Positions 1 to 8,445 of a stretch of DNA of 64,000 nt are shown here, one piece after another. The DNA comes from Amycolatopsis palatopharyngis. GTDB taxonomy: Bacteria; Actinomycetota; Actinomycetes; Mycobacteriales; Pseudonocardiaceae. The number at the start of each line of letters is the position of its first letter. Positions within the stretch are counted from its first letter, which is position 1. The stretch lies in contig NZ_PQHZ01000031.1 of the NCBI RefSeq assembly GCF_003385185.1, positions 1 to 64,000 of the forward strand, written 5' to 3'. A program made the translations under genes and the position numbers. The notes below the pieces were generated by a model, which was not told where the DNA came from, did no database searches, and worked only from the letters and a program-made list of their open reading frames with translations.

Positions 1-85
1 TAGGGTAGGGGTTTGGGGGGTGGGAGAAGGGTAAAAGAGGGAGGGGGGGGGGGGGGGGAGGAAAGTGGGGGGGGGAGGCGGCTTT
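1..85. other. Poly-G low-complexity tract at window start
   Basis: The first 85 bases are nearly all G with scattered A and T, including an uninterrupted run of about 18 G. This is unlike everything that follows. It looks like poor-quality sequence at a contig end rather than biological sequence, and it probably marks an assembly break inside the prophage. No gene is visible before the terminase start at 178. Confidence 0.7.
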
Positions 86-177
86 CGGGTTGACAGGTTT
101 TCAGGTCCGCCGTACCCAGGGCGTTTCCGTAACCGAGGGTGACTGTCCATAGTGGAGTGAGGCGGTGAGCGCCAGCC

Positions 178-660
178 ATGGGTAAACGTGGACCCGCGAA
201 GACGCCGACCAACCTCGCTGTGGTGCGAGGCGCCCGCAAGGACCGGATCAACAACTCCGAGCCGAAGCCATCGGCGCCGTCGGTGGCCGCACCCGAATGG
301 TTGAGCGCGGACGCGATGGAGGTCTGGGACGCCCTCGCTCCGGACCTGATGCGCAAGTCAGTGCTGACCGCGTGGGACGTCGAGGCGTTCGCCTGCTGGT
401 GCGACGCAGTGGTGCGCCGCCGCACGGCCGCGGCGAACCTGCAGCGGCAAGGCGAGGTCATCGAGATGCCGGTGTTCAACAAGAACGGCGACGAGACCGG
501 ATTCCGGATGGGCAAGAACCCCTGGACGCTGGTGCTGAATGAGGCCGATGCCCAGGTGCAGCGCTACGGCGCACGGTTCGGCCTGACTCCGTCAGACCGG
601 GCCGACCTGCACATCGGGGAGGCTGGCCATGAACCGGGCGAAGACCTCCTCTCTGGATGA
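178..660 (+). CDS. Phage terminase small subunit (P27-like)
   Basis: This 160-residue protein would recognise the phage packaging site and load the large terminase subunit onto DNA. The N-terminus (MGKRGPAKTPTNL, basic, with a following proline-rich stretch) is the usual start of P27-family small terminases in actinophages, and the length fits. The C-terminal half carries the conserved RYGARFGLTPSDRADL segment. It overlaps the large subunit gene by 32 bases, as is common. The Shine-Dalgarno signal is weak, but the start matches the family N-terminus. Confidence 0.85.
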   Translation: MGKRGPAKTPTNLAVVRGARKDRINNSEPKPSAPSVAAPEWLSADAMEVWDALAPDLMRKSVLTAWDVEAFACWCDAVVRRRTAAANLQRQGEVIEMPVFNKNGDETGFRMGKNPWTLVLNEADAQVQRYGARFGLTPSDRADLHIGEAGHEPGEDLLSG

Positions 661-2380
661 CCGCTGGCGCCCACGAGGTCGCAAGGGTGGAACCTGCGGG
701 TACTCGTTCCGTGGGAAGGTGTGTTCGAAGCGGCGAGCGCACTACTGCGAACCGCGCGCCGACAAGGTGGTGGCGTTCTACACCGAGCTGTTGGTGCACA
801 CGAAGGGTGCGCATGCCCGGCAGCGGTTTACGTTGGCGGACTGGCAAGAGCACGACATCGTCCGGCCGTTGTTCGGCGAGGTCGTCTGGTCCACCGAATG
901 GTCGCGCTACGTTCGCCGGTACCGGGTGGCCACGATCTGTATGGGCCGGAAGAACGGCAAGTCCGGTTTGCTGTCCGGTGCGGTGCTGTACCTGCTCGTC
1001 GGGGACGACGAGGAGTCCGCCGAGGTGTACGGCGCGGCGAAGGACACGAAGCAGGCCGGGAAGGTGTTCGAGCCCGCGTCGAGGATGGTGCAACTGTCGC
1101 CGGTACTGAAGCGCCGGCTGACGCACAACAAGAACGCCCGCCGACTGATCGATGAGAAGACGGCGTCGTACTACGAGGTCATCACCGCGGATGCGATGGG
1201 CGAATTGGGCCACAATCCGCATGGTTTTGTGCTCGATGAGGTGCTGTCGCAGCCGGACGACTCGCTGTGGACGGCGATGCGTACAGCGGCCGGTGCGAGG
1301 ACACAGCCGCTGCTGCTGTGTATTACCACCGAGACCAACGAGCCATTCTCGTTCGGTGCGACGTTCATCGACGAGGCCGACCGGGTCATGGAGGACCCGG
1401 CGCGAGCACCGCACCAGTTCGCTTACGTTCGGAAGCTCCCGAAGAACGCCGACGAGCTGGACCGGCTGAACCGGCTGTTCCCCGGGCACCCGGATCTGCC
1501 GGTGTCGACGGACAAGTGGGACGAGCGGAACTGGAAGTGGCCCAATCCCGGCCTGGACGACTTCCTGTCACGGCAGGCGCTGCGCGAGGAAGCGCTCGAG
1601 GCGAAGAACGACCGCACCAAGGAGAACGGGTTCATCCAGTTCCGGATGAACCAACGGGTATCTCAAGCCACCCGGTACATCTCGCTGGACCTGTGGGACG
1701 AGAACTGCGGCGAGATCGCCCTGCGGCCTGGCTGGCTGGAAGCGCAGTTCGAAGGTCGGCTGTGTAACGCAGGCCTGGACCTGTCGTCCAAGCTGGACCT
1801 GACCGCGTGGTGCCTGTTGTTCGAGAACGGGTCGATCGTGTGGCGTTTCTGGGCGCCTGAGTCGGTGGTACCGGACCTGGATGAAGCGACCGGCGGAAAG
1901 TTCTCCGGGTGGTGTCAGGACGGATGGATCACCCTCACCGACGGCGACACGATCGACTATGACCGGATCTACACCGACATCGAATACGACAACGACCTGT
2001 ACGTGATCTCCGACATCACCTACGACAAGTGGTCGGGTGAGCCGGTACGGCAGGAGATCGAGAAGCGCACCGGCCTGACGATGGTGGAGTCGAACACCAC
2101 GTTCGAACGCATGACCCCACCGATGACCGAGTTCATGCGGAGGCTGAAAGCCCACGAGTACGCCCACCACGGCAACCCGGTGGCCAGATGGATGGCTGAC
2201 AACCTGGAAGCAAAGCGCCCGACGGGCGACCCGGACCGTATCCGGCCGGTGAAACCGAACCGGGACCGCGAGGGCAAACGCATTGACGGTATGCCGGCGC
2301 TCTTCTTCGCCCAGGACGCCGCCATGCGCGGCGAACCGGCAGAGAGCATCTACGAGACCCGCGGCTTGTCGTCGCTGTAG
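629..2380 (+). CDS. Phage terminase large subunit
   Basis: The DNA-packaging motor, 583 residues. The ATPase half shows a Walker A variant GRKNGKS (residues 106-112) and Walker B VLDE (201-204). The nuclease half begins near NAGLDLSSKLDLTAW (about residue 380), with acidic residues typical of the RNase-H-like fold. A GGGGAGG ribosome site lies just before the ATG, inside the small-subunit gene. An N-terminal cluster of Cys23, Cys32, His38 and Cys40 could bind zinc; this is my inference. Context and length fit the Terminase_1 family. Confidence 0.92.
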   Translation: MNRAKTSSLDDRWRPRGRKGGTCGYSFRGKVCSKRRAHYCEPRADKVVAFYTELLVHTKGAHARQRFTLADWQEHDIVRPLFGEVVWSTEWSRYVRRYRVATICMGRKNGKSGLLSGAVLYLLVGDDEESAEVYGAAKDTKQAGKVFEPASRMVQLSPVLKRRLTHNKNARRLIDEKTASYYEVITADAMGELGHNPHGFVLDEVLSQPDDSLWTAMRTAAGARTQPLLLCITTETNEPFSFGATFIDEADRVMEDPARAPHQFAYVRKLPKNADELDRLNRLFPGHPDLPVSTDKWDERNWKWPNPGLDDFLSRQALREEALEAKNDRTKENGFIQFRMNQRVSQATRYISLDLWDENCGEIALRPGWLEAQFEGRLCNAGLDLSSKLDLTAWCLLFENGSIVWRFWAPESVVPDLDEATGGKFSGWCQDGWITLTDGDTIDYDRIYTDIEYDNDLYVISDITYDKWSGEPVRQEIEKRTGLTMVESNTTFERMTPPMTEFMRRLKAHEYAHHGNPVARWMADNLEAKRPTGDPDRIRPVKPNRDREGKRIDGMPALFFAQDAAMRGEPAESIYETRGLSSL

Positions 2381-2390
2381 GAGGTGGCCG

Positions 2391-2585
2391 GTGCTCGCAG
2401 CCCTGAAGGCCAGTGTCGACGTCTGGGACGTGCTCGGTTTGCTCGGTCTCGCGCTGCTGGTAGCCGGGGTCTACCTGTGGTTCGGCATCGGCCCAGCGTT
2501 GACCGTCGGGGGAGCGCTGGTCCTAGTGGTCGCCGTGCTCGGTGGGCTGAATTCAGGCGATGACGACGAAGAGAGCGGAGGCTGA
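2391..2585 (+). CDS. Small membrane protein between terminase and portal
   Basis: A 64-residue protein with a GTG start preceded by GGAGGTG. Two hydrophobic stretches (about residues 13-28 and 31-52) are followed by an acidic tail ending in DDDEESGG. It lies between the large terminase and portal genes with only a few bases on either side, so it is co-transcribed with the packaging genes. I do not recognise a family. Small membrane proteins of unknown role are common at this position in actinophages. Confidence 0.6.
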   Translation: MLAALKASVDVWDVLGLLGLALLVAGVYLWFGIGPALTVGGALVLVVAVLGGLNSGDDDEESGG

Positions 2586-2587
2586 TC

Positions 2588-4573
2588 GTGGCGCTGATCC
2601 GCTCCCTGCGCAGCTCCAGTCTGTCCAAACCCGAGAAGTGGCTGACCGGCTACTTCGGGGGCGAGCCCACCGCGGCCGGAATGCACGTCTCCGAAGAGAC
2701 CGCCATGCACTACTCGGCGTTCTTCGCCGCAGTCCGCGTGGTCTCCGAAGACGTCGCCGGCCTCCCGCTGCCGCTGTATGAGCGGTTGTCGAAGGGGAAG
2801 CGCCGAGCGACGGAACACTCGCTGTACCCGGTGCTGCACGACGTGGCCAACCCGTACATGACGTCGATGCAGCTGCGAGAGACGCTGCAGGGCCACGCGA
2901 TGACGTGGGGCAACGGCGTCGCTTACATCGAACGTAACGGCGCGGGCGAGGTGGACTCGCTGTGGCCGCTGCGCCCGGATCGGCTCGAGATCAAGATGAT
3001 CGAACTCGACAAGGGCAAGTTCAGCGTCGCCTACAAGTACCGGTCGGGCGGGGGGACGCCGGTCATCCTGCTGCCCGACGAGGTGCTGCACATCGCGGGT
3101 CTCGGCTACGACGGGGTCCGCGGCTACAGCATCGTTCACCACGCCCGCCAGTCCATCGGCTTGGGCCTGGCCACCGAGCAGTACGGTGCCGCGTTCTTCG
3201 GCAACGGCTCTCGCCCGGGCGGGGTGCTGAAGAGCGATAAGCAGGTGTCCGAGCCTGCCCGGCTGCGGATGAAAGCGGACTGGGAGAACCTGCACCGTGG
3301 TGTGGACCGATCCCACCGGGTCGCGATCCTCGAGGAGGGCGTGGACTGGCAGTCCATCGGCATCCCACCCGAGGATGCCCAGTTCTTGGAGACCCGCAAG
3401 TTCCAGGTCACCGACATGGCCCGCTGGATGCGAGTCCCGCCGCACAAACTCGGCGACCTCGAACGTTCGACGTTCTCCAACATCGAGCAGCAGGACCTGG
3501 ACTACCTCAAGAGCGCGCTGCGGTCCTGGCTGGTGCGGTGGGAGCAGGCGATTTCGCTGCGGCTGCTCACCGCGCGCGAGCGGTCCCGCTACTTCGCCGA
3601 GCACCTGGTCGACGGGCTGCTGCGCGGCGACATCAAGTCCCGGTACGAGGCGTACGCCATCGCCCGTAACTGGGGCTGGATGAATGCCGACGACATCCGC
3701 GAGAAGGAAAACCTCAATCCACTGCCGGATGGCAAGGGCGAGGTCTACTTGGTGCCACTGAACATGGTGCCCGCGCCGAGCCCTGACGACGACGTCATCG
3801 ACGGCGAGGTCGTGGAGAACCAGAAGGCTCTGCCCGCCGCCCGGGAGCTGCGCGGCCGCGGGCTGGAAGCTCGCCGGCGGATCGCCGCATCGTTCGCGCC
3901 GCTCATCATGGACGCGGACGAGCGCCTGGCGAAGCTCGAACGTGCCGAGGTGAAATCCCTGGTACGTCGCCATCTGGAGGGTGATCGCGGCGCGCGAGAT
4001 GGGTCGATCTCGACGTTCCTTGCTGTGCTGTGGGAGCTGTACGACGCCGTGGTGCGGCAGAAGACCGTGGACCGGTGGACGCCGCTCATGCAGGCGCTCG
4101 TCGTGGAGGTCGTAGCCGATTCGATCGCCGACGTCGGCTACGACGGCGACGTCAACCTGGAGCGGTGGGTCGGCGCGTATGTCCGCACGCATGCGGACTA
4201 CCGGGTCAACTCAGCCTTCGGACAACTCCGCGCGGCCGCCGATTCCGACGATCCAGCCGCCGCGATTCTCGCGAAGCTCGATGAGTGGGTCGAGAAGCGC
4301 CCCGAACGGACCGCGAAGTGGGAGACGAACCAGCTCCCGAACGCCGCCGCGCGGGAAACGTACCGCTCCGCGGGCGTGCGGCGGCTGCGGTGGGTCACCA
4401 ATGGCGACAACTGCCCGTTCTGCAAGGCGATGGACGGCCGCGTCGTCGGGATCGAAGAGCCGTTCGTGGCCGCGGGCACCGAGGTGGGTTTGGCCGAGAC
4501 GTTGAAGGTCGACCGCAAGACGTTCCACCCGCCGCTACACCCGGGTTGCGACTGCAGCGTGACCCCGGACTGA
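2588..4573 (+). CDS. Phage portal protein fused to MuF-like head protein
   Basis: A 661-residue protein, clearly longer than a plain HK97-type portal (about 400-450). Residues 1 to about 400 read as a portal, with the segments FFAAVRVVSEDVAGLPLPLY and WMRVPPHKLGDLERSTFSNI typical of that family. The remaining 230 residues form a separate domain ending in CPFC (about 607-610) and HPPLHPGCDC, the Cys/His pattern of MuF minor head proteins. The fusion would place one MuF copy on each of the 12 portal subunits (inference). There is no stop or frameshift in the join. Confidence 0.88.
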   Translation: MALIRSLRSSSLSKPEKWLTGYFGGEPTAAGMHVSEETAMHYSAFFAAVRVVSEDVAGLPLPLYERLSKGKRRATEHSLYPVLHDVANPYMTSMQLRETLQGHAMTWGNGVAYIERNGAGEVDSLWPLRPDRLEIKMIELDKGKFSVAYKYRSGGGTPVILLPDEVLHIAGLGYDGVRGYSIVHHARQSIGLGLATEQYGAAFFGNGSRPGGVLKSDKQVSEPARLRMKADWENLHRGVDRSHRVAILEEGVDWQSIGIPPEDAQFLETRKFQVTDMARWMRVPPHKLGDLERSTFSNIEQQDLDYLKSALRSWLVRWEQAISLRLLTARERSRYFAEHLVDGLLRGDIKSRYEAYAIARNWGWMNADDIREKENLNPLPDGKGEVYLVPLNMVPAPSPDDDVIDGEVVENQKALPAARELRGRGLEARRRIAASFAPLIMDADERLAKLERAEVKSLVRRHLEGDRGARDGSISTFLAVLWELYDAVVRQKTVDRWTPLMQALVVEVVADSIADVGYDGDVNLERWVGAYVRTHADYRVNSAFGQLRAAADSDDPAAAILAKLDEWVEKRPERTAKWETNQLPNAAARETYRSAGVRRLRWVTNGDNCPFCKAMDGRVVGIEEPFVAAGTEVGLAETLKVDRKTFHPPLHPGCDCSVTPD

Positions 4574-4587
4574 GGAAGGAGCCCGCT

Positions 4588-4881
4588 GTGGTTCAGACAA
4601 CGAGGCTGTCGACGACAGTCTCCGTACTCCTGCGGATCAACGACAAGCCACCGGGCGAAGTCGGCCAGGTCGTCATCGCCGGCCGCTCGATGCAGCACGG
4701 CAAGAGCGAGGTCGCCGCGCTGCTACGTGCCGTGGCCGACGAATTCGACGGCAAGGAGGAGGTTCCCGTGCCTGAGAGCAAGCCAAACGACCGGACGACA
4801 GACAAGCCCGCCGATGAGCCGGCCGAGCGCGAACAGCGCTCCCCCCGCAACCGGCAGGCACGACCGAGGAGCGACCGATGA
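4588..4881 (+). CDS. Hypothetical phage head-region protein
   Basis: A 97-residue protein with a GTG start and a strong GGAAGGAG ribosome site eight bases upstream. The first half (to VADEFDG) looks folded; the second half is a charged, proline-rich, probably disordered tail rich in Lys, Glu and Arg. Its stop overlaps the start of the prohead protease gene by four bases (ATGA), suggesting translational coupling. The position suggests a head morphogenesis accessory or scaffold-like role, but no family was recognised. Confidence 0.6.
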   Translation: MVQTTRLSTTVSVLLRINDKPPGEVGQVVIAGRSMQHGKSEVAALLRAVADEFDGKEEVPVPESKPNDRTTDKPADEPAEREQRSPRNRQARPRSDR

Positions 4882-5537
4882 CCCGCGTCTACCTGCGTGG
4901 CTACGCAGTCCGCGACACCGAGGACACCGACGGGCCCGTGCCGTTCGTCCTGGCCACCGAGGGCCGCAAGGCGGACGGGCTGGACCTACGGATGGACACC
5001 CTCGACCTCGAACGGTTCCGGTCCAACCCGGTCCTGATGTACGGCCACGACTACTTCGGGCGCGAAGCTCTCCCCATCGGTCGTGTCGACGATCCCAAGA
5101 CCGACGGCGGGCGCCTGCTCGGCGGCCTGGTGTTCGATCGCAACGACGATTTCGCGGTGAAAGTCGAGCACAAGATCCGGAATCGGTTCCTCAACGCGGT
5201 CTCGGTCGGGTTCGACGCCCATGACATCGACGATGCCGGCGTACCGGCTCGCTGGGAGCTGTTCGAGACGTCGGTGGTGCCGCTACCGATGGACCCGGAC
5301 GCCACTGCCGACGACGGCCGCTCCCTGGCCCTGGCCCGCGCGCTGAGCAACGTGCGCGCGGGGAAGGTGCTGTCGACGAAGAACATCACCCTCGTCGAGG
5401 ACGCGATCACAGCACTGACCGCGCTCATGGAGTCCGCGGCGAAGGCAGACGACGAAGACGACGGCCGCGGCGCGCCAACCACGCCTGCCCGCCTGGCGGC
5501 AGCGCAGCGGCGCCTGGCGCTCGCTGAGCGCTTCTGA
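4878..5537 (+). CDS. HK97-type prohead serine protease
   Basis: A 219-residue protein of the caudovirus prohead protease family, which cleaves the capsid protein's N-terminal delta domain during maturation. The family's catalytic His is visible in VLMYGHDY (His57) and the catalytic Ser in LNAVSVGFD (Ser109). The IGRVDDPKTDG segment after the His motif also fits. It lies directly upstream of the capsid gene, as usual. The C-terminal 60 residues are Ala- and charge-rich and may be self-cleaved. Confidence 0.9.
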   Translation: MTRVYLRGYAVRDTEDTDGPVPFVLATEGRKADGLDLRMDTLDLERFRSNPVLMYGHDYFGREALPIGRVDDPKTDGGRLLGGLVFDRNDDFAVKVEHKIRNRFLNAVSVGFDAHDIDDAGVPARWELFETSVVPLPMDPDATADDGRSLALARALSNVRAGKVLSTKNITLVEDAITALTALMESAAKADDEDDGRGAPTTPARLAAAQRRLALAERF

Positions 5538-5540
5538 TCC

Positions 5541-5560
5541 TCCGCCCCTGGCTGGGCGGA
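5541..5560 (+). terminator. Short GC hairpin between protease and capsid genes
   Basis: A perfect 7-bp stem (TCCGCCC / GGGCGGA) with a 6-base loop starts just after the protease stop, with no T run behind it. It could be a weak terminator or an RNA-processing point that raises capsid mRNA relative to the protease. That role is inferred from position only. Confidence 0.35.
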
Positions 5561-5648
5561 TTCGCAACACCCATTCACTGCCGATACGACGGGGCCCTGG
5601 CTGGTCCTGCGCTGACGGCTGCCCAAATCCCGATCAAGGAGAAACACC

Positions 5649-6884
5649 ATGTCCGGAGTGGACATCAACGCCTTGAAGCAGGAGCGCGCCGGCCTGGCGA
5701 AGCAGGCCCGCGACCTCCTGACCGAGGCGCAGGAAGGCAAGCGCGACCTCAGCCCCGACGACGAGCGCAAGTTCGACGCCCTGATGAAGGACGCCGACGG
5801 CATCGAGGCCCGGATCCAGCGGGAGGAGAAGGCCCGCGAGCTCGAGCGGAAGATCGCCGACGGTGCCCCCAACGACCCGCCGCCGGGGGCACCGAAGAAC
5901 GCGGACGAGGCACGGACGCGGGCGTTCCGCTCCTACGTGCTCGGCGGCCGCCAGAACCTCACCCCTGACGAGGCACGTGCGCTCAACGCGAGCTCCGACC
6001 CCGAGGGCGGGTACCTGGTTGCCCCGCAGCAGTGGGTGAACCAGCTCATCCAGGCCATCGACGACGCTGTGCCGCTCCGCGGCCTGGCCACCACGATGAC
6101 CCTCAGCGATGGGGAGTCGCTCGGTGTGCCGAGTCTCGATACCGACCTCGGCGACGCCGAGTGGACGTCGGAGCTGGGTACCGGCTCGCAGGACGACGGC
6201 CTCCGGCTCGGGAAGCGGGAGTTCCGGCCGAATCCGGTCGCGAAGCGCGTCAAGATCTCCCGCACCCTGCTGCGCAAGGCCAGCCGGGACCCGGAAACCC
6301 TGGTCCGGGAGCGCCTGGACTACAAGTTCGGCGTCACCCAGGAGAAGGGGTTCATGACCGGCGACGGCAACAAAAAGCCGCTGGGCTTGTTCGCCGCCTC
6401 CACCGACGGCATCTCCACGGGCCGTGACGTATCGATCGGCGCATCTGGCGCGCTCAGCCTCGACGCCCTCACCGGAGACGAGCTGATCGACGCCAAGCAC
6501 ACCCTCAAGGCCGCGTACTGGAACCGGGCACGGTGGCTGTTCCATCGCGACATCCTGCGCGTGGTGCGCAAGCTGAAGGACGCCAACAACCAGTACCTGT
6601 GGCAGCCAGGTCTGCAGGGCGACCGCCCGGACACGATCCTCGAAGTTCCTTACGTCATGTCTGAGTTCGCGCCGAACACGGTGGCCGCGGACAACTACGT
6701 CGGCATGATCGGCGACTTCTCGCACTACTGGATCGTCGACGCCCTCGACATGGAGATCCAGCGGCTCGTCGAGCTGTACGCCGAAACCAATCAGGTGGGC
6801 TTTATCGGGCGCATGGAGACCGACGGCATGCCGGTCCTCGAGGAGGCGTTCGTCCGCCTGCAGGTCCGCAGCGGCACGCGCTGA
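5649..6884 (+). CDS. Major capsid protein, HK97 fold
   Basis: A 411-residue phage major capsid protein. Residues 1-75 are a charged helical region (ERAGLAKQARDLLTEAQEGK) matching the delta domain removed by the prohead protease. The body carries the usual HK97-family segments, including SSDPEGGYLVAPQQW at about 117-131 and IGDFSHYWIVDALDMEIQ near the C-terminus. An AAGGAGAAACACC ribosome site precedes the ATG. Length, order and motifs agree, so confidence is high. Confidence 0.93.
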   Translation: MSGVDINALKQERAGLAKQARDLLTEAQEGKRDLSPDDERKFDALMKDADGIEARIQREEKARELERKIADGAPNDPPPGAPKNADEARTRAFRSYVLGGRQNLTPDEARALNASSDPEGGYLVAPQQWVNQLIQAIDDAVPLRGLATTMTLSDGESLGVPSLDTDLGDAEWTSELGTGSQDDGLRLGKREFRPNPVAKRVKISRTLLRKASRDPETLVRERLDYKFGVTQEKGFMTGDGNKKPLGLFAASTDGISTGRDVSIGASGALSLDALTGDELIDAKHTLKAAYWNRARWLFHRDILRVVRKLKDANNQYLWQPGLQGDRPDTILEVPYVMSEFAPNTVAADNYVGMIGDFSHYWIVDALDMEIQRLVELYAETNQVGFIGRMETDGMPVLEEAFVRLQVRSGTR

Positions 6885-6929
6885 TCCCCCGGATAAGCAA
6901 AACACTCGCCCAAGAAGGGACAGAGAGTC

Positions 6930-7325
6930 ATGAGCAGGACCGATCTGAAGAGCAACGTGAGCGTTGCCCAGTCGCTGCGTCCCGCGTCTCGCACCGCCGC
7001 CGTGGACGGCCTCGGTGTGGACCTCGCCGGGTACGACGCCGCGGCTGTCGTGCTGGATCTCGGCGCGATTGGCGGCACTACGCCGTCGTTCACGTTCGAG
7101 GTGCAGGAGTCGGACGACAACTCCACCTTCGCCGCGGTCGCCGCGGCGGATCTGGACTCGGGGCAGCCGGCGGCCGTCACAGCAGGAGACAGCGTGTCGG
7201 AGGTCGGCTACCGCGGCATCAAGCGGTACGTCCGGGTGGCGATCACCGCCGCGTCCGGCACTTCGCCGACGCTGGTGTGCTCAGCCACCGTGGTCCGCGG
7301 CAAGCCGCGGAAGCTGCCGAAGTAA
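6930..7325 (+). CDS. Possible capsid decoration protein
   Basis: A 131-residue, Ala/Thr/Ser-rich, beta-strand-like protein (VVLDLGAIGGTTPSFTFEVQ, RYVRVAITAASGTSPTLVCS). It directly follows the capsid gene, where many actinophages encode a small head-stabilising protein. I recognise no defined family signature. The decoration role rests on position and predicted beta content. Confidence 0.6.
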   Translation: MSRTDLKSNVSVAQSLRPASRTAAVDGLGVDLAGYDAAAVVLDLGAIGGTTPSFTFEVQESDDNSTFAAVAAADLDSGQPAAVTAGDSVSEVGYRGIKRYVRVAITAASGTSPTLVCSATVVRGKPRKLPK

Positions 7326-7333
7326 TCCGTTCC

Positions 7334-7363
7334 GGCGCCCCGGGCCACGCGGCCCGGGGCGCC
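7334..7363 (+). terminator. Strong hairpin in the structural operon
   Basis: A perfect 13-bp G/C stem (7334-7346 with 7351-7363) closes an ACGC loop right after the decoration-protein stop. No T run follows and the next gene starts 24 bases later. It may terminate part of the transcripts, leaving capsid-region mRNA more abundant than tail mRNA, or protect a processed 3' end. Confidence 0.5.
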
Positions 7364-7387
7364 ACTCCCCAACGAGGAGGTTGATCC

Positions 7388-7585
7388 ATGCGGGTCACCA
7401 TGAAGACCCTGTCGGTCACACCGAAACGCACACTGCAGCCTGGCCAGAACGTAGACCTGCCACGGGACGAGGCGGAAGCCTTGATCAAGGGCAGGTTCGC
7501 CGTGCCGGCCGACGAGGACCCGGCGAGCGACGACGACGCACCGGCCCGCCGCGGCCGCCGCGCGCGCCGCAGCGACGAGGGCTGA
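7388..7585 (+). CDS. Small hypothetical head protein
   Basis: A 65-residue protein preceded by ACGAGGAGG. The N-terminal part (VTPKRTLQPGQNVDLP, then EAEALIKGRFA) resembles the short head-gene products often found between capsid and connector genes. The tail is acidic, then very arginine-rich (RRGRRARRSDEG). It ends four bases before the next start. Function unknown. Confidence 0.6.
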   Translation: MRVTMKTLSVTPKRTLQPGQNVDLPRDEAEALIKGRFAVPADEDPASDDDAPARRGRRARRSDEG

Positions 7586-7588
7586 TCC

Positions 7589-8104
7589 ATGGCCTACGCC
7601 ACGGCGGCCGAGCTCGCGTCGTGGATGGGCCTGCCCTCCGTCGACGAAACCCGAGCCGACCTGAAACTCGACGCGGCGACAGGCCTAGTCGAGGACGACA
7701 TCGGACAGTCGCTGGTGAGCTCCACCGACACGGTGGAGCTCACCCCGACCTACACCCGCACTCTCGTCCTGCCGCGATGGCCGGTCACTGCGATCACCAG
7801 CGTGGTCGTGTCCGGCGAAACCCTCGTGGAAGGCACCGACTACACGTGGGAGACCGCCGGTCTGCTCATCCGTGTCAGCGGCTGCTGGGACGAGAAGGTC
7901 ACCGTCGTCTACACCGCGGGCTGGGATCCGATCCCGGCGAGCGTGAAAGGCCTCGTGCTCGAGGTCGCATCCGGATCGTGGGGCAACGTCGGCGCGAAGA
8001 AGAGCGAGAAGATCGGCGACTACTCCGCGTCCTGGGTCCGGGAGGGCATGTCGCTGTCCACTACGGACAGAAAGACGCTCGCCCGTTACTCGGCCAACCG
8101 GTAG
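7589..8104 (+). CDS. Head-tail connector (adaptor) protein
   Basis: A 171-residue protein of the gp6/gp15 connector type that would sit beneath the portal after DNA packaging. The N-terminal YATAAELASWMGLP and the helical EDDIGQSL region fit this family. So does the beta segment with GTDYTWETAGLLIRV and VVYTAGWDPIPASVK, which many connector proteins share. It is first in the usual run of connector, stopper, gp10-like and terminator genes. Confidence 0.8.
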   Translation: MAYATAAELASWMGLPSVDETRADLKLDAATGLVEDDIGQSLVSSTDTVELTPTYTRTLVLPRWPVTAITSVVVSGETLVEGTDYTWETAGLLIRVSGCWDEKVTVVYTAGWDPIPASVKGLVLEVASGSWGNVGAKKSEKIGDYSASWVREGMSLSTTDRKTLARYSANR

Positions 8105-8115
8105 GGGGGCGAGAC

Positions 8116-8445
8116 GTGATCGCGCATTTGTGCAACCGGACGATGACGGTGTGGCGGCGGCTCCTTACCGAGGACGACGGCGGCGGCCAGGTCACCACCT
8201 GGGCTGAGATCGGTGACGTCGCGGTGAGGATCTCGCAACCCACAGTGCAAGAACGGGTCGCCGCGCAGCAGCTCCTCGGCGTCCTCACCCACGTCGCCTA
8301 TGCAGAACCCGCCACAGATATCCAGCGTGGTGACGAACTCCGCGACCCCACCCTCACGTTGCGGGTGATGGCCACCCTCGTCCCCTCGGCGCCCGCGTAC
8401 CTGCGATGCGAGTGCGAGGAACGCCAGCCCAACGGAGGTGAGTAG
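8116..8445 (+). CDS. Head closure (stopper) protein
   Basis: A 109-residue protein with a GTG start preceded by GGGGGGCGAG. The size, the beta-rich make-up and the VTTWAEIGDVAVRIS pattern fit the phage head-tail joining (stopper) family, which seals the portal channel before tail attachment. Its stop overlaps the next gene's start by one base. The assignment is supported by its position between the connector and the gp10-like gene. Confidence 0.7.
   Translation: MIAHLCNRTMTVWRRLLTEDDGGGQVTTWAEIGDVAVRISQPTVQERVAAQQLLGVLTHVAYAEPATDIQRGDELRDPTLTLRVMATLVPSAPAYLRCECEERQPNGGE

Noticed and set aside
1..85. Telomere-like G-rich end of a linear replicon
   Set aside because: Irregular poly-G without a repeated unit or hairpins; better explained as a sequencing artefact at a contig end.
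2471..4192. 573-residue minus-strand frame opposite the portal gene
   Set aside because: High-GC antisense shadow: Arg/His/Pro-rich composition, no ribosome site, and the plus strand holds a clear portal gene.
5634..6905. 423-residue minus-strand frame opposite the capsid gene
   Set aside because: Mirrors the capsid gene's codon bias; no motif, no ribosome site.
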